A DNA stretch of 64,000 nucleotides from Lachnospiraceae bacterium (GCA_910576335.1 CAJTIU010000012.1:1-64000); one strand, 5' to 3'. Positions 41,789 to 50,890 are shown, numbered from the stretch's first letter. Made by a program: numbers and translations. The notes: generated by a model from the sequence alone, not told the origin.

Positions 41789-42281
41789 ATATCCCTTTCA
41801 GGGTAAACTGGTCTAAGATATGTCCGTCCATTTCACGGTAAAGCTCGTTCAGCAGAAATCCCCTCTCCAAATCCAGCATCTTATCCAAAGCATACACATG
41901 AAGTTCGTATATGTGCGGCTTATCAGGCGGTGTCATCCCGCCATAATAGGAGGAAAGCTCCATGGATTGCTCTTTGCCCTGTATACTCGTCCAGCTATTC
42001 CTTCCCTGCACAAAGTCATCCGCCGTCTGGCTCTCATTCTCTTTGATTTCGAAACGGGTTATATTTGCCGCCAGCCAGTGTATCCATGCAAATCCCCCGG
42101 TCACCGGGTATGCGTCCTTATCCTCTAAGACAATGGCAACCGACACAGTTCCCTGCGGCGCATCTTCCACCGTAAAAGGTAAAGAGTATGTAGGGATGCC
42201 ATTTTCATTGAACTGCGTTCCATGCCCGCCATATTGAGGCTGAATAACTCCGTTTATAATACCGCCGCTTGTAACATTCAT
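41778..42281 (-). CDS. YbhB/YbcL PEBP family protein
   Basis: A 167-residue phosphatidylethanolamine-binding (YbhB/YbcL, Raf-kinase-inhibitor-like) protein: GVIQPQYGGHGTQFNENGIPTYSLPF, DKDAYPVTGGFAWIHWLAANI (the anion-pocket D-x-D/P-x-x-x-H block). GGAGG is seven bases upstream of the ATG at 42281. It follows the HxlR gene through a promoter with an HxlR-type operator. The biological role is unclear. Confidence 0.8.
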   Translation of the reverse strand: MNVTSGGIINGVIQPQYGGHGTQFNENGIPTYSLPFTVEDAPQGTVSVAIVLEDKDAYPVTGGFAWIHWLAANITRFEIKENESQTADDFVQGRNSWTSIQGKEQSMELSSYYGGMTPPDKPHIYELHVYALDKMLDLERGFLLNELYREMDGHILDQFTLKGIYEN

Positions 42282-42313
42282 CTTTGAATCCTCCAATCTG
42301 ATTTTCTGATGCT

Positions 42314-42363
42314 ATTATAAGCGACGGTTCCCGGACAGTAAATTACCCACTTTTTCGTGGGTA
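42314..42363 (-). promoter_or_regulatory. promoter with HxlR-type operator
   Basis: On the minus strand TTTACT (42337-42342) and TATAAT (42314-42319) are 17 bp apart; TACCCAC-N6-GTGGGTA (42344-42363) abuts the -35 and starts directly after the HxlR stop codon. HxlR-family sites are symmetric and of this size. It should let HxlR control the PEBP gene. Confidence 0.7.
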
Positions 42364-42729
42364 CTAATCCGGGATAACTCCCTTTTCCTCCAGGATATGT
42401 TCCATGCCGCTTGCTTTCAGGTAATCAATCCCTATATGCTGCATGATTCTTAACGCCTCCAGTATTTTCATTCCCATATCATCCGTCAGAGAATATTCCA
42501 CCCGGAGCGGGTATCCCTCGTAGGATTTCTTTTTTACAAATCCATAGTTCATTAGTTCCTTTAACTGCTCCAGCAACATCTTTTGTGTGATGCCGTCTAT
42601 GTCCCGTTCCAGCTTCGCCAAAGATGTAGCCCCTAAACGTAGCCGCCACAAGATGATCGGTTTCCATTTTCCCTTAATCATGTCTTGCACAAGTTCCAAA
42701 GGGCAGGTATATTCCGTCCGCATTTTCAT
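42364..42729 (-). CDS. HxlR family transcriptional regulator
   Basis: A 121-residue winged-helix regulator of the HxlR family: CPLELVQDMIKGKWKPIILW, DIDGITQKMLLEQLKEL (recognition helix), GFVKKKSYEGYPLRVEYSL wing. One N-terminal Cys (residue 9), the position used for redox sensing in HxlR/HypR proteins. RBS AAAGGAG. It precedes PEBP and FUSC genes on the same strand. Confidence 0.85.
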   Translation of the reverse strand: MKMRTEYTCPLELVQDMIKGKWKPIILWRLRLGATSLAKLERDIDGITQKMLLEQLKELMNYGFVKKKSYEGYPLRVEYSLTDDMGMKILEALRIMQHIGIDYLKASGMEHILEEKGVIPD

Positions 42730-42866
42730 AGGCAGATACTCCTTTCGCTTTCTATCATCTCTGTTATCTCCTATTACTTCGGCTGAACGCCGTTTCCACT
42801 TAGTATAAACTGCTGAGTGGATTTTTTGTCAAAGTACAAATGAATCATTATATAGAATAATTTTCA

Positions 42867-43060
42867 TTATTTTATAACGGTGTAGTTGGTGTTTCTTGCT
42901 TTGCCATTCTGTTTTAGCAAATTGTATTTTACCATTTTTCTGAGGACTCTGGAAGCGGTAGATGTACTCACTCCAAGCAATGCAATTACATCATTTCTTG
43001 TAACAGCACCATGAGATCGGGCATATTCCAATACTTTTTCTTCGCCATCTCCTTTACTTT
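42867..43060 (-). pseudogene. winged-helix C-terminus of an AlbA-type regulator
   Basis: The minus strand encodes about 62 residues (EEKVLEYARSHGAVTRNDVI, STSTASRVLRKMVKYNLL) that form the winged-helix tail of AlbA_2/AAA_4 putative regulators. A stop codon lies upstream in frame and there is no start. The body of the gene is missing; part of its linker is in the chimeric frame at 43091-43186. Confidence 0.55.
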
Positions 43061-43090
43061 AATTCGCTGGTCATATTATAACAAATCGGG

Positions 43091-43186
43091 TCAATGTGTT
43101 TGACCCGATTGACCCGATTGCGACCCGATTTGACCTGATATTTTCATTATCGTCTGATTATTGTTCCCAAATAAAATATCATTCAT
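43091..43186 (-). pseudogene. 31-codon chimera: FtsX start plus AlbA linker
   Basis: This minus-strand frame begins MNDILFGNNNQT, identical to the first 12 residues of the FtsX permease that starts at 45767, then switches in frame to SGQIGSQSGQSGQTH, a G-Q-rich linker as found before the winged helix of AlbA_2-type regulators. It lies directly downstream of the permease gene. It shows that a second FtsX-type gene was present and lost. Confidence 0.6.
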
Positions 43187-43199
43187 ATTCTGCCTTCTA

Positions 43200-45767
43200 T
43201 CAATTAAGGCGCAGCCGCTCAATAATGCTCGCCCTGACCATCCTCCTGTATACAACGACCGGTATGGTCACCGTCAGAATGAAAAGGAACGGATATAAAA
43301 CCAACATCGGCCACGCCACAAAGTGATATGTGAAAAACCAGACGCTGGCGGATATCCCCCTTACAATCACCAGAGAAAGGAATCCTCCGAAGACTACAGA
43401 CGCAGCGATTGTCCCTGCCGCATAATAAAGCCCTTCATAAGAAAGCATACTTTTTAACTGTTTCCCCGTCATACCGATACTCTGTAACATGGCAAATTCC
43501 TTCCTGCGCGTAAGAATACTTGTCAGTACGGAATTTATAAAATTTGCTATTCCGATAAAGCCGATCAAGACACTCAACGTACCGCCGATTGTAACGATTA
43601 AGGAAGTCAGACTGTCAAAGGACTCTTTATAGGTTCCTCTGGAATCAAAATCCATATTCGGTTCTGCATTTTCCACGTAACTGCCCAGAAACTCTTCCAT
43701 CTCCGTTTCCCTGCCGTCTTTCACATTGAATGGGAAACCGACCAGATGAGGGGTATCGCAGAGCTTCCGAAAACGTTCTGTCGGCAGGTAGAATCTCGAC
43801 GCACCCGTGTGACGGGTAGTAGCCGTATTCTCATTTGTGCGGACCTTCGCCATAACCGTAAGGTCAAAACTTCTGTCTCTGGAAATATGTGTGCCATCCA
43901 CATTCAGATGGTTGAAATGTATCTTGTCCCCGACATTCACCTCCGGATTGTCGATCACGTTCCCATTATCATCACACTCAACATTAAACAGAACATAATC
44001 TCCTGATGCTAACGCCTGCCAGTCTATTGTTCCCTCTATGACCTCCATAGAATCAAACAGGAACTCATCCGCCCCGTACAAATCAACATACGGGTTCCCG
44101 TCAGTATCCTTATTATAGTTGGAAAACGCCTGACTGGAGGCGGAGAATGCTTCCTCCAGAATCCGCGAAGTGTAAAGCCGGCCGCCGTCTTCAAAACTGT
44201 CTTGCCGCCGCACCGCTTCTATAAATGACTCCGACAGCTCATTCTCGCTTCTTTCAAACCGATACTGGAAATAATCTGCAGAAGAAATCAAAAAATCCAC
44301 ATCCATAAATTTTGAAATATATTTGTCAATATCAAATCCTGCCGCTAATGTAAATACGGTATTGAACAGCACCAGGCTCAGCGTCATGGATACCAGAACA
44401 AGCACGGTACGTCTGCGGTTCCTGCCCAGGTTCGCCAAAGCCATTCGATGAATTTTCGCCCCTTTTGTTGAATTCTTATCCGCATTCTTCTTCCCAAAGG
44501 CTCCAGGGTCATTTTCCGTATACCGGATTGCCTCAATCGGAGACACCATTCCCGCGATTCTGGCAGGCCTGCGTACACTGATGAAAACTGTAATCAGGGC
44601 AAATACTGCCGAGCCGATAAAAATATAAGGATTGGCCGTCACCTTGATTCCCGCTTCTGAGGTATAGCTGGTTCCATTCATCAGGAAAGGCACCAGCGCA
44701 CGTCCGATCAAAAATCCAAGCAAAAGCCCGATCGGTATACCAATCAGCGAAAGCCGCAGTACCTGGCCGGAAATCAGCCTCTTAATCTGACGTTTTGTAA
44801 TCCCCAGCGTTTTAAGCTGCCCATAAGATTGGATATCTTGTATCACAGATATTTGAAAAATGTTATATATAATCAGGTACCCCGCCACAATGATGAGAAG
44901 AATCCCTGCAATTCCGGAAATAAGCATGGCAGGATTTTCAAGCAGGTTTCCTCCTGTATATGCCGGACTGATCCTCGCAATAATATAATTCGGATCTTCT
45001 GCGCTTCCTCCCATTGTGTCGCATGTATATCCTGTTTCAGAAAGGAGCTGCTGCAATTTTGCCTCTGGATCCCCGTTTCCTTTAAACATGATATAAGATG
45101 CGACAGAGCCGGTATAATCACCGCCTACCGTATGGGTATAGCCGTCAAGTTCTGCATGACTGTCCATAAAAGCCTTTGATACAAGCAGTCTCCCTACATT
45201 GCTCAGGCTGTCTGTTTCCCAAAAACCGCACAATGTGAAATCGGTATGGTATTCTTTCCCTTTCATCTCATAGGACAGAGAAACTGTCTCACCAATTCTG
45301 GCCGGTATCCCCAGCGCCTCCAGCGTTTTCGTATCTGCCATGATCTCCCGGTCCGCTGCTGGCTTCTGACCTTCTGTCGGTTCATATCGCGCAAAATCAA
45401 GCATCGTATCGTCCATATACCAGACTTCTGCCCGCCATTTTTCAAGTCCCGGGTTCTTGATCTTATAGGAAATACATTTCGTATAGGCAATCCTGTCAAT
45501 GAGAGGACTCCCTTTCACATCCTCATAGATATTGTCATTAATATAGCTTAACACTGCCTGACCGTCACCACCCGCTTTCCGGATATTCTGATCGTGGATG
45601 GTGTCCATCATGCCAAAGCCCAGAGTAAAAATCGCAGCAAAGAGGGTCGTCGTCAGAACAATCGCAATCACGGCAATCATATTTCTGTTCTTGCTCGCCT
45701 TAAAATACCGCCCCGATAGCCGTTTTAACACAGTCTGATTATTATTTCCAAATAGAATATCATTCAT
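43200..45767 (-). CDS. FtsX-type ABC permease (module 1)
   Basis: An 855-residue membrane protein of the MacB/FtsX permease class: a helix near residue 35 (MIAVIAIVLTTTLFAAIFTLG), a large extracellular domain, three helices around 280-380, a second cytosolic stretch (HRMALANLGRNRRRTVLVLVSMTLSLVLFNTVFTLAAG) starting the repeat near 440, and three final helices (about 720-840). Couples with the ATPase 15 bp upstream. Such modules usually respond to or expel envelope-active peptides. RBS GAGG before the ATG. Confidence 0.85.
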   Translation of the reverse strand: MNDILFGNNNQTVLKRLSGRYFKASKNRNMIAVIAIVLTTTLFAAIFTLGFGMMDTIHDQNIRKAGGDGQAVLSYINDNIYEDVKGSPLIDRIAYTKCISYKIKNPGLEKWRAEVWYMDDTMLDFARYEPTEGQKPAADREIMADTKTLEALGIPARIGETVSLSYEMKGKEYHTDFTLCGFWETDSLSNVGRLLVSKAFMDSHAELDGYTHTVGGDYTGSVASYIMFKGNGDPEAKLQQLLSETGYTCDTMGGSAEDPNYIIARISPAYTGGNLLENPAMLISGIAGILLIIVAGYLIIYNIFQISVIQDIQSYGQLKTLGITKRQIKRLISGQVLRLSLIGIPIGLLLGFLIGRALVPFLMNGTSYTSEAGIKVTANPYIFIGSAVFALITVFISVRRPARIAGMVSPIEAIRYTENDPGAFGKKNADKNSTKGAKIHRMALANLGRNRRRTVLVLVSMTLSLVLFNTVFTLAAGFDIDKYISKFMDVDFLISSADYFQYRFERSENELSESFIEAVRRQDSFEDGGRLYTSRILEEAFSASSQAFSNYNKDTDGNPYVDLYGADEFLFDSMEVIEGTIDWQALASGDYVLFNVECDDNGNVIDNPEVNVGDKIHFNHLNVDGTHISRDRSFDLTVMAKVRTNENTATTRHTGASRFYLPTERFRKLCDTPHLVGFPFNVKDGRETEMEEFLGSYVENAEPNMDFDSRGTYKESFDSLTSLIVTIGGTLSVLIGFIGIANFINSVLTSILTRRKEFAMLQSIGMTGKQLKSMLSYEGLYYAAGTIAASVVFGGFLSLVIVRGISASVWFFTYHFVAWPMLVLYPFLFILTVTIPVVVYRRMVRASIIERLRLN

Positions 45768-45781
45768 CCTCTGTCCCCTCC

Positions 45782-46447
45782 TTACTCCGAGATCCTGCCG
45801 TCCTCGATACGGACAATACGGTCAGCCAGCTGGGCAATCTCATTATTATGCGTAATCATCACAAGGGTCTGGTCAAACTTATAGCTTGTGGTTTTTAGAA
45901 GCCCTAAGACATCGCTGCTGGTCCGGCTGTCCAGATTTCCGGTCGGTTCATCCGCCAAGATGATTGCAGGTTTTGACACAAGCGCCCTGGCAATCGCCAC
46001 CCGCTGCTGCTGTCCTCCCGAAAGATTATTCGGCATACTGTTCAGCTTGTCATCAAGTGCAAGCAGCCCTACCACATCTTCCATGAATTTCTGGTCTACA
46101 GTGTCGCCGTCCAGTTCTACCGGCAGCACAATATTCTCGTATACATTAAGAATCGGAACCAGGTTATAATTCTGAAAGACAAAACCGATATTGCGCCTGC
46201 GGAAAATCGTAAGCTGCTCGTCTTTCATTTGGGATAATTCCTTGCCTTTTACTTTGATGCTGCCGGAGGTCGGATTATCCAGACCTCCCATCATATTTAA
46301 CAGGGTAGACTTCCCGCTTCCGGAGGTCCCGACGATGGCCACAAATTCTCCCTGTCCGATGTTAAGGGTAATCCCGTCCAATGCTTTGGTTATATTGGGC
46401 TCTTCGCCATAATATTTTTTTAAATCTGCCGTCTGCAAAATGCTCAT
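45782..46447 (-). CDS. ABC transporter ATPase, LolD/MacB type (module 1)
   Basis: A 221-residue ATP-binding subunit: Walker A GTSGSGKST, signature [15 protein letters not shown], Walker [12 protein letters not shown], switch His in MITHNNE. Typical of the MacB/BceA class that works with FtsX-type permeases. The promoter upstream holds the response-regulator boxes described at 46517-46590. Confidence 0.9.
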   Translation of the reverse strand: MSILQTADLKKYYGEEPNITKALDGITLNIGQGEFVAIVGTSGSGKSTLLNMMGGLDNPTSGSIKVKGKELSQMKDEQLTIFRRRNIGFVFQNYNLVPILNVYENIVLPVELDGDTVDQKFMEDVVGLLALDDKLNSMPNNLSGGQQQRVAIARALVSKPAIILADEPTGNLDSRTSSDVLGLLKTTSYKFDQTLVMITHNNEIAQLADRIVRIEDGRISE

Positions 46448-46516
46448 AGGTCCACGTCCTTTCTGATAATTAAGAAACTTCTTTACACGTTTCTAACCAT
46501 ATCATAACAGTCAAAC

Positions 46517-46590
46517 CTCTCAGAAATCTCACCGGGAACAAATACTTTTCAACAATTTGGCTTTGAAATCTCACAATTCAGTGACATTTC
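46517..46590 (-). promoter_or_regulatory. response-regulator boxes before the ABC genes (module 1)
   Basis: The 168-bp gap between kinase and ATPase contains GAAATCTCAC-N6-GTGACATTTC (46565-46590; 9 of 10 pairs) and, at 46517, another GAAATCTCAC after CCTCTCA. Minus-strand TGAGATTTCTGAGAGGTTTG resembles TGAGATTTCTGTGACATTTG before the response regulator gene. -10 TATGAT follows on the minus strand. Shared boxes imply control by the same regulator. Confidence 0.65.
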
Positions 46591-46615
46591 GGCAGTAATG
46601 AAGAGAACAGAACGG

Positions 46616-47656
46616 CTAAGCATTCCTCTCTTTCAAAAGAAAAACAGAAAAGACAGAACCGTTGCCCACTTCCGATGCAACTTTCATATAACCGCCCTGC
46701 ATCGTAATAATCTCCCGCGCCAGATACAAACCGATACCAACCCCCGGGGTATCATGCACGTCATTTTCCCTGTAAAAACGTTTGAAAATCGCGCCATGCA
46801 GATTTTCCGGTATTCCTTTTCCGGTATCTGCGATATCAATTTTCAGATATAATTCCTGACTTTCAACATGGATATCTATCCTGCCTCCCTCCGGCGAGTA
46901 TTTCACAGCATTATCCAGAATATTAAACAATGCCTCTCCCGTCCACTTCCGGTCATGATAGGCCTTTAAATTGGCGGGACAATCCACAGAGACTTCCATC
47001 TGCTTTTTTTCCGCATGAAACAGGATGCTCCCAAGAGCCGACGCCAGCGTATCATAAACAGGCTGCACTTTCTTCTCCAGCGAGATGATGCCTGTCTCTA
47101 AGCGGGAAGTCTTTATCATTGCCTGCATCAGGAAATCCAGTTTGTCAAGCTCAGTCCCACAGTCCATCAGAAATCTGGTTCGTCTTTCCTCTGACATAGG
47201 CTCTTCAAGCATTGTTATATTTACCATCTTAAGATTTGTGATGGGCGTCTTAACCTGATGAGAGATATCAGAAATCAACTCCTTAAGCTTAGACCTTTCC
47301 TTTGCAATGCTGTCGCGGTTTTTCAGCATTATTTCATAAAGCCTTACCAACCTGTGGTTAATCTTATAGAACAGGTTTTCCTCCAGCGCACTCTCAAGCA
47401 GAATTGTCTCTCCCTCTGCCATCCGGTCTAACTGCTGGCAAAGGGTATCTGAGAATAAAAGAAGCTTCTGGCGGATCAGCGCGATAAACAAAGCCCCGCA
47501 GACAAGCACAAGAAAAATGTAAAGAAGGCCCAATAGAAGCACTGCGGCCTGCCCTGTCAGCAGATAAAAGCCTGCAAGCACACCGGCAGAAAGTGTACAG
47601 AAAATACCCAGGAGCGCCGCACAGGCTTTATTTACAGAAACGTTTATTGCGTTCAT
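46616..47656 (-). CDS. sensor histidine kinase (module 1)
   Basis: A 346-residue kinase. Two N-terminal helices (residues about 10-62) with a short extracellular loop, HAMP-like linker, the phospho-His in LISDISHQVKTPITNLKM, N box DNAVKYSPEGG, G1 box DTGKGIP and G2 VGIGLYLAREI. The short loop is like BceS-type kinases that sense through their transporter. It starts at 47656 (ATGA overlap with the regulator); the frame is open further upstream. Confidence 0.85.
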   Translation of the reverse strand: MNAINVSVNKACAALLGIFCTLSAGVLAGFYLLTGQAAVLLLGLLYIFLVLVCGALFIALIRQKLLLFSDTLCQQLDRMAEGETILLESALEENLFYKINHRLVRLYEIMLKNRDSIAKERSKLKELISDISHQVKTPITNLKMVNITMLEEPMSEERRTRFLMDCGTELDKLDFLMQAMIKTSRLETGIISLEKKVQPVYDTLASALGSILFHAEKKQMEVSVDCPANLKAYHDRKWTGEALFNILDNAVKYSPEGGRIDIHVESQELYLKIDIADTGKGIPENLHGAIFKRFYRENDVHDTPGVGIGLYLAREIITMQGGYMKVASEVGNGSVFSVFLLKERNA

Positions 47657-48336
47657 TTCATTCGGCCCCCAATCCACATATATCCCATGCCATAAACGGT
47701 TTTAATATATTGAGATCCATCGCGCTCTATCTTGCTGCGGATACGGCTTATGGCAACCGTAAGGGCATGCTCATCTACAAAATTACGTTCGCAGTCCCAC
47801 AGTTTTTCCAGAAGTATCTGACGGGTCAGAACAGTCTGCGGGTTCTGTATCAGCACCTTCAAAAGGCGGTATTCCATGGAAGTAAAATTAATCGGTTCTC
47901 CTGAGAAGGCTGCCGTCATCTCAGAGAAATGAACAGACAGATTCCCGTCATCATAAGTATCTCCGCCGGTCTGCTTCTGTATCCGCGCAAGCAGAGCAGA
48001 AACCTTTTTGCGGAATACACTGATATGAAATGGTTTTGTCACATAATCATCTGCCCCTAACTCATATCCTTTTAACATGTCGCTTTCCATATCATTGGCA
48101 GTCAGGAAGATTACGGCAGTATCCGGATGCTTTTCTTTCAGCTTCTGGCATAATGCAAACCCGTTTCCATCCGGGAGATTGATATCCAAAACGGCCAGTT
48201 CATATGTCTGTTCTTCACAGCATTGCTCTGCTTCTGCTTTTGTCTTCGCCGAATCTATCTTATAACCGCCTGCAGACAAATTATAGCAAAGCGTACTATT
48301 TAAAAGATGGTCATCTTCCACCACTAAAATCCTCAT
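47653..48336 (-). CDS. OmpR-type response regulator (module 1)
   Basis: A 227-residue regulator. Receiver domain residues 1-115 with the phospho-Asp in VLDINLPDGNG (D52 region), Thr in FLTAND and Lys in VTKPF; C-terminal OmpR/PhoB winged helix (FTSMEYRLLKVLIQNPQTVLTR, DEHALTVAISRIRSKI). The first gene of the operon; its promoter has direct repeats TGTGAGATTTC-TGTGACATTT. Presumed to control itself and the ABC genes downstream. Confidence 0.9.
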   Translation of the reverse strand: MRILVVEDDHLLNSTLCYNLSAGGYKIDSAKTKAEAEQCCEEQTYELAVLDINLPDGNGFALCQKLKEKHPDTAVIFLTANDMESDMLKGYELGADDYVTKPFHISVFRKKVSALLARIQKQTGGDTYDDGNLSVHFSEMTAAFSGEPINFTSMEYRLLKVLIQNPQTVLTRQILLEKLWDCERNFVDEHALTVAISRIRSKIERDGSQYIKTVYGMGYMWIGGRMK

Positions 48337-48379
48337 ATGTTCACCTTCCCTTACTATATTTTTCTCCTGATTATATCGG

Positions 48380-48420
48380 ATTATATAATATTATCACCCA
48401 AATGTCACAGAAATCTCACA
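48380..48420 (-). promoter_or_regulatory. promoter with direct repeats before the response regulator (module 1)
   Basis: On the minus strand TGTGAGATTTC and TGTGACATTTG are 11-bp direct repeats (48400-48420) upstream of a -10 TATAAT (48380-48385). The 11-bp period and direct orientation match the binding mode of OmpR/PhoB regulators. Same word as in 46517-46590. Confidence 0.65.
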
Positions 48421-48533
48421 TGAGCCAGTTTATTTCGAAGCCGTCACGAATTCCTTATTTATATTGTTCGATTATAAAAATCTAAAAATATGAAAAAAGA
48501 CTGTCAAAATATCCTGAAAACAACAAAAACAAA

Positions 48534-48584
48534 AATAGAAACACCCTGGAATGGCTCTGTACTGTGTCCGCCGGTGTTTCTATT
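48534..48584. terminator. bidirectional hairpin terminator
   Basis: AATAGAAACACC and GGTGTTTCTATT form a 12-bp perfect stem with a 27-base loop, between the cold-shock gene end and the promoter of module 1. The A-rich left flank gives a T-run on the minus strand, so it ends the cold-shock gene transcript. Confidence 0.7.
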
Positions 48585-48637
48585 ATTTACATCTTAAACA
48601 GCTAAATTTTTAACTGACTTTTCTTATCCATAACCGG

Positions 48638-48844
48638 CTATTCCACCAGTTTTACGTCTACCGCAACATTCCTTTCCTTATCGTCTTTCTCAATCCCGTA
48701 TGTTACGGCCTGCCCTGATCTGAGTGTCCGAAAACCATCCATCACAATATTACTGTGATGGACAAAGTAATCATTGCCGTCTTCCCCTGTTAAAAAGCCA
48801 TAGCCTCTCCTTGCATTAAACCATTTCACTGTTCCATATTCCAT
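48638..48844 (-). CDS. cold-shock protein
   Basis: A 68-residue CspA-type single-strand nucleic acid-binding protein. RNP1 is RRGYGFLTGE (GYGFL, normally KGFGFI), and RNP2 is YFVHHSNI; both core motifs are present. The start MEYGTVKWFNARRG is usual. It acts as an RNA chaperone. The ribosome site GGAGG precedes the ATG. It is transcribed as a single gene. Confidence 0.9.
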   Translation of the reverse strand: MEYGTVKWFNARRGYGFLTGEDGNDYFVHHSNIVMDGFRTLRSGQAVTYGIEKDDKERNVAVDVKLVE

Positions 48845-49023
48845 ATGAGTTCCTCCATTCTTAATATGTTATGACGCAATTTTATAGCTGCAGCATCATT
48901 TTCGGCTTTAGGAACTGCCGCAAAATATTTTACGACTGTGTTCCTACCCTACCAATAGAATAAATCCCGGAATCCCATATTTCAAAAGCTTTTCTATCCC
49001 ATATCAGATGGATTTGTCATATA

Positions 49024-50883
49024 TTAATCTACATTATACTCATTATGGTTTAGCAGTATAATTCCAGCTACAAAAAATACCCCTGCTAAAACACCCAAAA
49101 TTATACTTTTAAAAAGACTGTTCATCCACTCCAAATCCAAAATGGATTTCTGATTCTTTATCAAGCACTCCATACCATCTGCCTTCTCCTTCCACAATTC
49201 TGTCCAAAAGGTAAAATCTGACCATTTTTCCGGGATATAGTCATATGGAATCTGCACCCATTGCTTTATAAGGAACAATGACAGCAAGAGTAAAATCAAC
49301 CCAGCAGCAGCCATCAGCGCTTTCCAAACCCATTCCTGTTGCTTTTTATAGCGCCAATAAAAATACCAGAGAACAAATACACATACAATAACCGGTACCA
49401 ATAACACAAAAAAACCACCCACACCCCGCAGAAGTTGTAAATCAAGAAGTTCCGCTGTGACCCCATATTGGCTGCTCAATGCCGATTTCAAATCATTCAT
49501 CGAGGTCCCCTCCGGTTTTAATACTGTAATCCTGCTTAGACAGCTATGATTCTCCTGCTTTTGCTCTTCCTGCCTCTTTTCTGGATTCAATCCTCCCTGA
49601 ACCCCCGATGCCTGGTCAATCATACCACCCGCAGAAAAAACCGCGATTTTCTTCTCTCCAGGAATAACCCTCCTGATAATGTAAGGTATTCCTTCCAATG
49701 CTGCCGCGGCACCGTTTTTATCCAGTACCTCCACGTCAAGGCGCCGTACTGCCAGTTCTGTTCCTAACACTCCCTGTTCTTCCTCCAAAACCAGCACATA
49801 ATATCCGCTGCTCTCCTCATGGAGCGCCTCCACAGGCAATGTCGCCGCATAGTTTTCCGGCTTTCGGATAATCTCGGCCTCCACCAATGCCCCCGTTTCC
49901 AGGATTCCTTCCGGCAGGTCAATTCTTACATCCAGCAAAGACTTATCTTCTTTATTTTCAACAATGCCTGTGACTGTATAATCAGTAATTTTTTCCGCCT
50001 TCCCGGAAACCTTGATTTCCACGCTACTTCCTATACTTATAAACTCCCCTTCCGTCCTGTCCACAGAAACAGTCAGATAACTTTCTCCGGAAGCATCCGC
50101 CATTCTAATTGCTGTTCCGTCAGAAGTAAAATCTCCCACCGCTATCATAATCTCTGTCACCGCTCCCCGGACCGGCGCCTTAATTTTCCCTTCGGCGGCC
50201 TGAAGTTCCAGAAGTTTATTCAGCTCTATTTCTTCCTGCTGTCTGGTAATCTCATTCTGCTCCAACGTACTGTCTAAAGTTACTCCCTTTGACGCATCTT
50301 CCAGCGCCCTCTTTGCTTCCTGTACGCTATAATCTTTGGAAGATACCGCCTCTTCATATGTCCGTTTCGCATCTGTCACAGCCTGCTCTAATTCAGATTT
50401 TCTCCTTTCCCATTCTGCCCCGGCCTCCTCACTGCCGGCACTGTCATCTATCTGCCCTAACTGACCGCTTTCTCCTGACGCTTCACCATTCTGACTATAT
50501 GACATTTTATCGGTGCTGCTCTCAAGGAACTCCCGGAGTGCCACTTCTGCAGCATCCCACGCGCTTTTTGCCTCTGCTATGGACTGCTCCCCCTTAAACA
50601 CTGCCGTATCATAATCTTCTGCAGCCCTGTTTCTCGCCGTCTCCTGATTCTGCTGATCCTGGTTCCTGCTGTTTTGGATATCCTGATTCTGAAGCCGGGC
50701 CTTTTCCATATCCTGCCGGGCAACAGTAATCTGTTCTTCCAATTCGGACAGACTGATCTGAAAAAGTACTTCCCCTTCTTCTACCACCTGTCCCTCCCTG
50801 ACAAAGATTTCTTCCACTCTCTGTGATCCCTCGGTATATACCGCAATCTCTTTTCCGGCTTCTACCCTGCCGCTTGCAGACAC
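49024..50883 (-). CDS. HlyD-type adaptor with membrane C-terminus, 5' end lost
   Basis: A 619-residue product from a GTG seven bases after the upstream gene's stop. It begins inside the barrel-sandwich domain (SGRVEAGKEIAVYTEGSQRV, VREGQVVEEGEVL), then a long coiled coil (60-230) and the second half of the sandwich (AEGKIKAPVRGAVTEI). The N-terminal membrane helix of HlyD proteins is absent; upstream bases read WIDHR in frame, so the 5' end was probably cut. Residues 460-619 add three membrane helices and a cytosolic loop, which is unusual. Confidence 0.6.
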   Translation of the reverse strand: MSASGRVEAGKEIAVYTEGSQRVEEIFVREGQVVEEGEVLFQISLSELEEQITVARQDMEKARLQNQDIQNSRNQDQQNQETARNRAAEDYDTAVFKGEQSIAEAKSAWDAAEVALREFLESSTDKMSYSQNGEASGESGQLGQIDDSAGSEEAGAEWERRKSELEQAVTDAKRTYEEAVSSKDYSVQEAKRALEDASKGVTLDSTLEQNEITRQQEEIELNKLLELQAAEGKIKAPVRGAVTEIMIAVGDFTSDGTAIRMADASGESYLTVSVDRTEGEFISIGSSVEIKVSGKAEKITDYTVTGIVENKEDKSLLDVRIDLPEGILETGALVEAEIIRKPENYAATLPVEALHEESSGYYVLVLEEEQGVLGTELAVRRLDVEVLDKNGAAAALEGIPYIIRRVIPGEKKIAVFSAGGMIDQASGVQGGLNPEKRQEEQKQENHSCLSRITVLKPEGTSMNDLKSALSSQYGVTAELLDLQLLRGVGGFFVLLVPVIVCVFVLWYFYWRYKKQQEWVWKALMAAAGLILLLLSLFLIKQWVQIPYDYIPEKWSDFTFWTELWKEKADGMECLIKNQKSILDLEWMNSLFKSIILGVLAGVFFVAGIILLNHNEYNVD

Positions 50884-50890
50884 TCTATGG

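Noticed and set aside
43081-43136. Tandem GACCCGATT-type repeats that look like iterons or operators
   Set aside because: Read on the minus strand they encode a repeating S-G-Q linker in frame with the chimeric 31-codon gene, so a coding origin explains them better.
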